From assembly GCA_003219095.1 (NCBI GenBank), contig QHPM01000294.1, positions 1-12,842 of the forward strand: a stretch of DNA of 12,842 nt, written 5' to 3'. The translations under genes were made by a program, and so were the position numbers. The notes beneath the pieces are model-generated. The model made no database searches, had not been told where the DNA came from, and saw only the letters and a list, made by a program, of their open reading frames with translations. This stretch comes from Verrucomicrobiota bacterium. Its GTDB lineage: Bacteria; Verrucomicrobiota; Verrucomicrobiia; Chthoniobacterales; UBA10450. Positions within the stretch are counted from its first letter, which is position 1, and each line of letters starts with the position of its first letter. Shown piece by piece: positions 7,217 through 12,842 of the stretch.

Positions 7217-8903
7217 CTTTACTTCAGCTAACGAGATGAAGACACAAATTCACCGGGGGAATAACGGCAACGTTCTCATTTGTGCGCTTTGCACCATCGT
7301 GATTATCTCTTTGATCGGGGCCAACGTTTTGGTGAATTGTACCAGGCATTACAATATTACGGCGAAGCAGCTCAAAGGATGGAAGGAGGCCCTCTACGCG
7401 GCAGAAGCAGGCGGCGACGCGGGTTTTGACGAAGTGCGAAAAGCACTCAATCCAAGTAATCTGCCCTTTACCACGGACGGCTGGGCCGCAGCGCCGTCCC
7501 CGGCCCCGACTCCGGGGCCTGCCTGGACCAAAACCATCAGTGGCTTCGGAGAAGGAGGTAACCTTTCCACGACTGTAACCATCGATAAACTCACTGATAA
7601 CACAGGGACCATTCCAGCTACTGCCCCTTTTTATCGGATTCGTTCAATTGGAACTGCCCGGCTCTTTGGCTTACCTCGCGTCGGTCTGTCCGACAAGATT
7701 TTTGCCAGCGGCCCCAACTTCGTGGCGAACTCCGCCAGCCGCGGCGTTGGCGATACCCTCCTGCGCAAGGTCGATTTTAAATACGATCATTTCAAGGCTA
7801 GTTATGGCGACGGTGATGGCCACAACCTTGGTTTGTCGTCGGTGGCATATCCTCAAATCACACGGCGGATCGAACTGGTTGCCGTTCCGAAGTATTATGT
7901 TTTTGGCGGTGCGATGAGGGCCGTTAATTTGTTTGACGGCCCGGGCAGTGCCGGTTTCGTCGACAGTTACAGTTCCACAAACCCAACTAACCCTAATCCT
8001 AGTAGTCCCCAAATAGTAAACAACGACATCCCGGGACCAAATATCATCTCTTACTACGGATCGAATCCAACAAACTCCACGTATCTGGCAGACGCGCACG
8101 ACGGCGATGTATCAGTCGGAACAAAGGACTTTGCCGAGGGCGGTCCGATTTGGGGCGACGTCGCAACAAACGGCGGCAACGTCACGCACTCCGGCTATCA
8201 GATCAGCGGAACGATCGACAACAACGTGCCCTTCACGCTTCCGCCGCTGGCGGCGCCTGACACAACTGGCTTCACCGCTGCCAACTCCGGGACCGCGACC
8301 GACACCGCCTACGGTACGAGCGATAGTAGTCCAACCGGGTTCGTCTATTCAGGAATTACCGGCAGCAAAACGATAAAGAACGGCAACACCAGCAATACCA
8401 GCTTTCCGTACGCTTACGCGAAGATCGTCGTCAACGGTGACATTACCGGACAGATCACCGTCGAAAAAGGCGTAACGGCGGAGATCTGGTTCACCGGGAA
8501 TATGAAAGTGAGAGGAGTAAACCTTGATAATCAGAATGTTGACTTGGGCAGGCCGCCTCAGCCTGGTAACGCCGGTATCCCTCCCCTTATCCCAACAACC
8601 CCGGCTGACGATCCGAACCCGAGTCGGGTGGGCCACATGAAGTTTTTTGGGATCAGCCCTACCGCACCTGGTGCTACTCAAACAATTGAAATCGATTCGC
8701 CCGGAAACGTTTTCGCAACCTTTTACGCGCCCAGCGCCGACATTACGGTAGTAGGCAACCGGGACATCTTCAGCGCAATCGTGGGTCATAGCTTCTCGGG
8801 TAACGGAAATACAGGATTTCATTACGACAAGGCGCTGAATCACGTTGAGATAGGTGTAGTGACGGATTACCAAATCGCGAGTTACGTCGAAGACGTTCGT
8901 TGA
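7209..8903 (+). CDS. PilX N-terminal-like membrane-anchored pilus-associated protein
   Basis: This 564-residue protein starts at ATG 7209, overlapping the previous gene by 8 bp, with GGAG at 7197-7200 eight bases upstream. A second in-frame ATG at 7236 is possible but lacks a well-spaced Shine-Dalgarno. The short N-terminus has basic residues (KTQIHRGNNG) followed by a single membrane helix at about residues 21-43 (NVLICALCTIVIISLIGANV) without the Glu+5 of true prepilins. ALYAAEAGGDAGFDEV then follows, the pattern of PilX N-terminal domains. The long exported part is rich in Gly, Asn, Thr and Pro. Near the C-terminus, FATFYAPSADITVVGNRDIF and SAIVGHSFSGNGN resemble the beta-helical tail found in PilX-like proteins (DUF7305 type, from memory). 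Probable role: minor structural or adhesive component assembled with the two preceding prepilins. Confidence 0.75.
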   Translation: MVDFTSANEMKTQIHRGNNGNVLICALCTIVIISLIGANVLVNCTRHYNITAKQLKGWKEALYAAEAGGDAGFDEVRKALNPSNLPFTTDGWAAAPSPAPTPGPAWTKTISGFGEGGNLSTTVTIDKLTDNTGTIPATAPFYRIRSIGTARLFGLPRVGLSDKIFASGPNFVANSASRGVGDTLLRKVDFKYDHFKASYGDGDGHNLGLSSVAYPQITRRIELVAVPKYYVFGGAMRAVNLFDGPGSAGFVDSYSSTNPTNPNPSSPQIVNNDIPGPNIISYYGSNPTNSTYLADAHDGDVSVGTKDFAEGGPIWGDVATNGGNVTHSGYQISGTIDNNVPFTLPPLAAPDTTGFTAANSGTATDTAYGTSDSSPTGFVYSGITGSKTIKNGNTSNTSFPYAYAKIVVNGDITGQITVEKGVTAEIWFTGNMKVRGVNLDNQNVDLGRPPQPGNAGIPPLIPTTPADDPNPSRVGHMKFFGISPTAPGATQTIEIDSPGNVFATFYAPSADITVVGNRDIFSAIVGHSFSGNGNTGFHYDKALNHVEIGVVTDYQIASYVEDVR

Positions 8904-8916
8904 CGAATTCGTGTTG

Positions 8917-9101
8917 CGGTGATCCGCGACCAATGAGAGCATCAAAGCGCATGTCGTAATCAGGCTTCGCGATTGGCTTTAAAACCATTCGCGTTGCGGT
9001 CGAGGCAAGGATCCCGGATTATCGCGATGCCGGCGTGCCGTACTTGAAGGACGCAATTATCTCGGGCCGCTGAAGGCGCGAAAATATCACCAGTAGGTAG
9101 A
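8917..9101 (+). pseudogene. Decayed lpxI 3'-end copy with an internal micro-inversion
   Basis: This is a relic of the last third of an lpxI gene. On the plus strand 8981-9013 reads KTIRVAVEARI against ETISAALEAKI of the intact gene (24 of 33 bases match). After one extra base (9014), 9015-9044 reads RIIAMPACRT against RVIALEAGRT. A stop TGA and a 9-bp loss follow, then 9063-9101 reads RAAEGAKISPVGR against RAAQSAKISVLGR. The preceding motif block is inverted (8935-8971). Reversing it gives AKPDYDMRFDALIGFKTI in one frame across both breakpoints, against AKPDQDMRFD...IG..TI of LpxI. Divergence from the intact gene is substantial, so this is an old duplicate or a copy of different origin. It cannot encode a working enzyme. 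Confidence 0.85.
8935..8971 (-). other. 37-bp micro-inversion in the lpxI relic
   Basis: This segment is in opposite orientation to the rest of the relic. It is bounded by the 5-bp inverted repeat CCAAT (8930-8934) and ATTGG (8972-8976). On the minus strand it encodes AKPDYDMRFDAL, the conserved Asp-containing block of LpxI. Flipping it restores frame on both sides. Confidence 0.82.
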
Positions 9102-9142
9102 ATTAGACCTATTTCTCGTTAGGATCGGGGCGACTCCGTAGA

Positions 9143-9168
9143 GCGAAAGCGATGAGCGCTTATTTCGC
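9143..9168 (-). terminator. Hairpin over the stop of the TPR gene, possible weak terminator
   Basis: GCGAAA (9143-9148) pairs with TTTCGC (9163-9168), and GCG (9149-9151) with CGC (9157-9159), around a 5-base loop with a 3-base bulge. It covers the TAA of the minus-strand TPR gene. No T run follows on the minus strand, so it is not a classical intrinsic terminator and may only protect the mRNA 3' end. Confidence 0.3.
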
Positions 9169-11103
9169 CGGGTTCTTTGGTGCGAGATCGGCTACGATTT
9201 TCTCGAATCGTGGATCGCCGCGCAACGAATCCCAGTAGGGATGCAATTTCAAGTTGCCGTAACTCAAAGTGCTCGGTATCTGCAAGGTTGCCAGCACTTG
9301 CTGAATGGCGAGGTCCTTTTCTCCTGTCCAGGCGTAGATGACTGCAAGGTATTTTACTAATTCGGCGCCGTCGATGGCGTCCTTAGTAATGGGAAGTATC
9401 TCAATCGCATGCCGACCTTCTTGAATCGCTTCCTCTTTCCGCCCGAGGGCGGCATCGATCAAACCCAGTACGCAGAAAGCGGGACCATAGTTGGGTTGTT
9501 CTTTTACAGTTTTTTCGAGTTCCGTCCGCGCGGATAGGAACGCTCGTTGTGCGGCGGGCTCGTCACCTTTCAATCGGGCAACCACACCCTCGCACCAGGT
9601 GTGTGGAAAATTTAAATCGATGGAGGTTCCGCTGGGGGGAATGGCGGCGAGCGACTTAGTGGCACCGGGCTGATCGCGTTCGCAAAGCGCGAGGTACCAC
9701 CATTGCGCAGCCAAATCCGGAGCAGTCGAGGAATCTTCCGCCAAAGAGGTGTAAATCATGTCGCGCAAAGGCTTCGCATTGGCCTTCCATTCCAGATCAA
9801 CGAGCGAGCGCGTCAGGCGCGTATCGAAGTCGCGCGGGATCAACGCCAACGCACGATCGAAAGCCGCCGCCATGGCTCCAAATTGCCGAAATTCCTGGTA
9901 GCTCAGAGCGATTTGCTGAAGTATGAAGAAATTACGCGGATCCAGAGCGAGCGCGCGTTGTAAACTGCGGGCGGATTCATTCCATAACCCCTGGCGCCGA
10001 TCGATGTACCCCATCAACTCGTAGATTTCGGAGTTATTCGGTAATGCCCGTTGCGCCAACGCCAGTTCGTCGCGCGCGCGTCCGTAATCGAGGTAACAGC
10101 GATAAAGGAAATTCGCCTGAGCGAGATGCGCTTCGCCCGCGTCCGGGCGCATCCGAATGATTGTATTGAGGGCCTTTTCGGCCAAAGCCAAACGGTTTGG
10201 CGTGCGATCGACTCCAAAAAAGTACAGGTAATCATGTGTCCCAGCTAACTGAATGTAGGCAAGGAAGAAATCCGGATCACGGGCGATGGCTTGATCGAGT
10301 AGTTCGGCCGCTTCGTTCAACTTCTCGGTAATTCGCGGGTTCAGTGAACTGGTATCAATCAGGACTTTTGCACGAACGTAGAGTCCGTAGGCGGCCAAAT
10401 CCTTGGTCGGACGCTCTTCCAGGGCGGTTTTTTCCTTTTCCGAAACATTTGCCAGAAGCCTTGAAAGTACTTGCTGCACAATTTCACTCTGGATGGCGAA
10501 AACACCGGCCAGCTCGCGCTCGTAAGTCTCCGTCCATAATTGCGTGTCACGTCGCACATCAATCAATTGCGCGGTAATTCGCACTTTGTCATCGACGAGG
10601 CGGACAGTGCCCTCCAGCAGGTATACGACGCCAAGAGTTTGCGCGATTTGTCGCAAATTTCGCGGCACGCCGGCAGCATAGGTGTTAACCGAAGTGCGGC
10701 TGGTGACTCGCAGGTCCGCAACTTTCGAGAGCGCGGTGAGAATGTCATCTTGCACGCCTTCGGCTAAGAACGCATTTTCCTGGTTTGTGCTTAGGTTTTG
10801 AAACGGAAGCACACCGATACTCTTGTCTGGAAGGGTAAGCATCGCGGCGGGGGCCGAGATCGCGGAGGGACTGATTAGTTCCGGTGCAAGTTGACGCGAG
10901 AGCAACCAGAATCCGAATCCTAGCCCGAGTGCGATTGCCGTAAGGACCGCAGAAGTAAATAGGCGCCTCCCGCTGGGGCGTGTCAGGACGCCCGCGGGTC
11001 GCTCTTGGGTTTTGGAGTCGATCGCTCGCTCCTCTATGATCTCGTCGGTCGAGAACCTCATTGGGTGATTTTGGTCTTCAAATGGGCGGCGATTTAAGGT
11101 CAC
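9160..11103 (-). CDS. Membrane-anchored TolB-N/FlgO-like domain protein with TPR repeats
   Basis: This 647-residue protein has a cytoplasmic basic N-terminus, one transmembrane helix at about residues 50-68 and an exported remainder. Residues about 92-220 (SIGVLPFQNLSTNQENAFLA, GVQDDILTALSKVADLRVTS, LGVVYLLEGTVRLVDDKVRI, TQLWTETYERELAGVFAIQS) form the TolB-N/FlgO-like domain that, in many Acidobacteria, Verrucomicrobia and Proteobacteria, follows a protein kinase, adenylate cyclase or winged-helix output domain. Here no such domain is present, only the anchor. From about residue 230 to the end are tetratricopeptide-type helical repeats (for example ARDELALAQRALPNNSEIYE and WNESARSLQRALALDPRNFF), suggesting protein-protein contacts. 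The start is GTG 11103 or ATG at 11061 (Met15); neither has a strong Shine-Dalgarno. It is divergent from the histidine kinase and could be a sensory or scaffold partner, which is inference only. Confidence 0.85.
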   Translation of the reverse strand: MTLNRRPFEDQNHPMRFSTDEIIEERAIDSKTQERPAGVLTRPSGRRLFTSAVLTAIALGLGFGFWLLSRQLAPELISPSAISAPAAMLTLPDKSIGVLPFQNLSTNQENAFLAEGVQDDILTALSKVADLRVTSRTSVNTYAAGVPRNLRQIAQTLGVVYLLEGTVRLVDDKVRITAQLIDVRRDTQLWTETYERELAGVFAIQSEIVQQVLSRLLANVSEKEKTALEERPTKDLAAYGLYVRAKVLIDTSSLNPRITEKLNEAAELLDQAIARDPDFFLAYIQLAGTHDYLYFFGVDRTPNRLALAEKALNTIIRMRPDAGEAHLAQANFLYRCYLDYGRARDELALAQRALPNNSEIYELMGYIDRRQGLWNESARSLQRALALDPRNFFILQQIALSYQEFRQFGAMAAAFDRALALIPRDFDTRLTRSLVDLEWKANAKPLRDMIYTSLAEDSSTAPDLAAQWWYLALCERDQPGATKSLAAIPPSGTSIDLNFPHTWCEGVVARLKGDEPAAQRAFLSARTELEKTVKEQPNYGPAFCVLGLIDAALGRKEEAIQEGRHAIEILPITKDAIDGAELVKYLAVIYAWTGEKDLAIQQVLATLQIPSTLSYGNLKLHPYWDSLRGDPRFEKIVADLAPKNPAK

Positions 11104-11117
11104 CCTGCTAGAGCAGG
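11104..11117. promoter_or_regulatory. Inverted repeat directly upstream of the TPR gene start
   Basis: CCTGCTAGAGCAGG has 6-bp perfect arms around AG and touches the GTG of the minus-strand gene. It could be an operator or a 5' mRNA hairpin limiting translation from GTG 11103. It is short enough to arise by chance. Confidence 0.3.
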
Positions 11118-11191
11118 ATGTATTCCAAGGCCGCCTCCGCGCCCCGCCCTCAACTCAATAGCATGATTGTTGCTTTGGAGGATGCGGTCTT
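11118..11191. promoter_or_regulatory. Divergent intergenic region between TPR protein and histidine kinase genes
   Basis: This 74-bp strip, together with the palindrome beside it, must contain the promoters of both divergent genes unless they lie inside coding sequence. I cannot assign convincing -35/-10 boxes on either strand. The only clear element is the Shine-Dalgarno of the kinase gene. Confidence 0.4.
11177..11182 (+). promoter_or_regulatory. Shine-Dalgarno deciding the histidine kinase start
   Basis: GGAGGA ends 9 bp before ATG 11192. The alternative in-frame ATG 11201 has only AAGG directly touching it, and an out-of-frame ATG at 11182 sits in the Shine-Dalgarno itself. 11192 is therefore preferred. 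Confidence 0.8.
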
Positions 11192-12842
11192 ATGCTAAGG
11201 ATGCGCGATCTCCCTGTCCGACAGAAAATCACCGTCGTGATTATGTTGATCGCAGGAATGGTCCTGCTACTGGCTTTTTCAGCCCTCTTTGGTTTCCAGG
11301 CTTACACTCTGCGGCAGCACTTTGCTCACGAGCTTGCGGTCGTGGGCGAGATCACAGCGCATAATTGCTCGGCCCCAGTCATGTTTAAGGATGAGGACGC
11401 TGCCTCACAGATTCTTAATGGATTGAAGACGATGCCACAAATCGTAGGCGCGCGCCTTGAGCTAATGAACCAGGACCGCCTCGCCTCATTCGGCAGCAGG
11501 CAGGACGAAGAAGAAATCAAGGCAGCGAGGCTCAATTCCGGCTTCTTGATTAAAGGCAACCGAATTCTTCTCATTCAACCAGTTTTCCTCGAGGGTAAGC
11601 AAGAAGCGATTCTTTATCTCAAGGCCGATCTTCAGGCCGTGACCTCACAACTGTTGAAACTCTACGCTGGAATCTTCGCCCTGGTCCTTCTGGCATCGCT
11701 TTTTTTGGCCTTTCTCCTCTCAAGTCAATTCCTCCGCTTCGTCACTGATCCCATCCTGAAGCTTACCGGCACCGCGCGGACCATTGCGGACCATAACGAC
11801 TATTCTGTCCGCGCCAATAAAGTCTGCGGCGATGAAGTAGGCGTCTTGACTGATGCCTTTAATCAGATGCTAACCGAGATCCAATCACAGGACAGTGCGC
11901 TGCAGCATGCCCAACGGGAACTGCAGGAGCAAGTCAATGCGCTTCAACGCGAGATCAGCGAGCGCGAACAAGCCCAGGAAGCGCTCCGCATTTCCCAGCA
12001 AAAATTACTCGAAACTTCGCGGCAAGCCGGGATGGCTGAAGTAGCTACCGGCGTCCTCCACAATGTCGGGAATGTTTTGAACAGCGTGAACGTTTCCGCC
12101 AGCCTCGTGGTCGAGAAACTTCGCCGGTCTAAAGCTTCAAATCTCGCCAAAGCGGCCGCCCTTTTGACAGCACGTAACGGGGACCTGGCCGAATACCTCA
12201 CCAACGATCCGAACGGACAAAAGCTGCCGGGGTACTTCGCCAAGCTTGGAGAATTCTTTGTAACGGAGAATGCGGAGCTTCTTCAAGAAGCCGATCAGCT
12301 TGGGCGCAACATTGAGCACATTAAAGAAGTTGTCGCGATGCAGCAGAGCTACGCGAAGGTCAGCGGAGTTTTTGAGAATCTGCCGGCCGATCGGCTGGTG
12401 GAGGACGCAATTGCGATGAACATCGGCGCCTTTGAGCGACACGGTGTGGCGGTTGGACGGCAATTTGCTCCGGTCCCACTCGTGCATGTAGACCGGCATA
12501 AGGTCCTACAAATTCTTATTAATCTGCTGCGCAATGCGAAGTACGCGCTTGATGAGGTCAAACGGATCGATAAGCGGATTACGGTTTCCATCTCGCGACT
12601 CAGCGAGCAAAGCGTGGGCATCGTCATTGCCGACAACGGTATCGGGATTTCACCGGAAAATCTCACACGCATTTTTGCTCACGGCTTCACCACAAAGGAA
12701 GAGGGCCACGGCTTTGGATTGCACAGCGGCGCATTGGCCGCGCGCGCCATGGGTGGCTCGCTTTCAGTGGCGAGCCCCGGCACCGGCCATGGCGCAACGT
12801 TCACACTCGAGCTTCCTGTCGCGTCTTCTTTACCACGCTCAT
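11192..12842 (+). CDS. Membrane sensor histidine kinase (3' end outside window)
   Basis: The frame is open for 550 codons to the window edge. A first transmembrane helix lies at about residues 13-35, followed by an exported sensor region to about 150 (with HNCSAPVMFKDEDAASQILN, resembling CHASE8-type domains). A second helix lies at about 155-177, then a HAMP-like linker (DPILKLTGTARTIADHNDYS, GDEVGVLTDAFNQML) and a coiled coil. The histidine box is GMAEVATGVLHNVGNVLNSV with phospho-acceptor His290, a subfamily form rather than HELRTPL. A long helical insert separates it from the N box (NLLRNAKYAL, Asn448), the G1 box DNGIGI (Asp481), an F-box-like IFAHGFTTKEEG and the G2 box GHGFGLH (from Gly505). 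All ATP-binding motifs are present, so it should be active in autophosphorylation. It probably reaches its end just outside the window. The cognate response regulator is not visible here, and the divergent TPR protein is a possible partner only by position. Confidence 0.9.
   Translation, partial: MLRMRDLPVRQKITVVIMLIAGMVLLLAFSALFGFQAYTLRQHFAHELAVVGEITAHNCSAPVMFKDEDAASQILNGLKTMPQIVGARLELMNQDRLASFGSRQDEEEIKAARLNSGFLIKGNRILLIQPVFLEGKQEAILYLKADLQAVTSQLLKLYAGIFALVLLASLFLAFLLSSQFLRFVTDPILKLTGTARTIADHNDYSVRANKVCGDEVGVLTDAFNQMLTEIQSQDSALQHAQRELQEQVNALQREISEREQAQEALRISQQKLLETSRQAGMAEVATGVLHNVGNVLNSVNVSASLVVEKLRRSKASNLAKAAALLTARNGDLAEYLTNDPNGQKLPGYFAKLGEFFVTENAELLQEADQLGRNIEHIKEVVAMQQSYAKVSGVFENLPADRLVEDAIAMNIGAFERHGVAVGRQFAPVPLVHVDRHKVLQILINLLRNAKYALDEVKRIDKRITVSISRLSEQSVGIVIADNGIGISPENLTRIFAHGFTTKEEGHGFGLHSGALAARAMGGSLSVASPGTGHGATFTLELPVASSLPRS

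Noticed and set aside
8349..8945. 198-codon minus-strand frame over the PilX-like gene end
   Set aside because: It is a shadow of the PilX-like C-terminus. Only the separate minus-strand frame entering the lpxI relic has real content.
8907..9000. Imperfect 14-bp direct repeat ATTCGTGTTGCGGT / ATTCGCGTTGCGGT around the micro-inversion
   Set aside because: 13 of 14 bases match at 8907-8920 and 8987-9000, but the second lies within LpxI-derived sequence and no element ends there, so I treat it as probable coincidence.

Overview
The window is about 12.8 kb of moderately GC-rich bacterial DNA. It starts inside an F1F0 ATP synthase operon and ends inside a sensor histidine kinase. A lipid A gene (lpxI) shows that the host is diderm. 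Together with the prepilin/PilX-like trio and a TolB-N/FlgO-like TPR protein, this suggests a Gram-negative soil or freshwater lineage. Verrucomicrobiota (Spartobacteria/Chthoniobacterales type) is my best guess, from family resemblance only. No tRNA, rRNA, CRISPR array, integrase or transposase is visible.

Region 1 (1-4723) is the ATP synthase catalytic operon: 3' end of atpA, then atpG, atpD and atpC. The usual atpA-atpG junction is broken by a gene for an ORF6N-domain (KilA-N/antirepressor-type) protein at 615-1205. An 819-bp segment covering the 3' two thirds of that gene and the 5' 133 codons of atpG is then repeated in direct tandem (789-1607 and 1608-2426) with no difference found by eye. 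The result is intact ORF6N gene, in-frame chimera (gamma residues 1-133 joined to ORF6N residues 59-196), then intact atpG. The ORF6N gene also carries a 27-bp tandem repeat whose units are each palindromic, with a compensatory base-pair change between units.

Region 2 (4742-5551) is lpxI, 18 bp behind atpC and probably read with it.

Region 3 (5781-8903) is a tightly coupled trio with overlapping ends: two type IV-type (pseudo)prepilins and a PilX-like protein. They look like minor components of a pilus or secretion pseudopilus whose assembly machinery lies elsewhere.

Region 4 (about 8917-9101) looks non-coding but is a decayed second copy of the lpxI 3' end. It contains a 37-bp micro-inversion bounded by CCAAT/ATTGG; flipping the segment back restores a continuous LpxI-like reading frame. 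The pilin trio is therefore flanked by a working lpxI and an lpxI relic, which suggests that the cassette was inserted at the lpxI 3' end.

Region 5 (9160-12842) has a membrane-anchored TolB-N/FlgO-like TPR protein on the minus strand and, divergent from it across about 88 bp, a two-transmembrane histidine kinase on the plus strand that runs off the window.

The most unusual items are the ORF6N insertion and tandem duplication in a core bioenergetic operon, the covarying palindromic repeat inside the ORF6N gene, and the lpxI relic with its micro-inversion.
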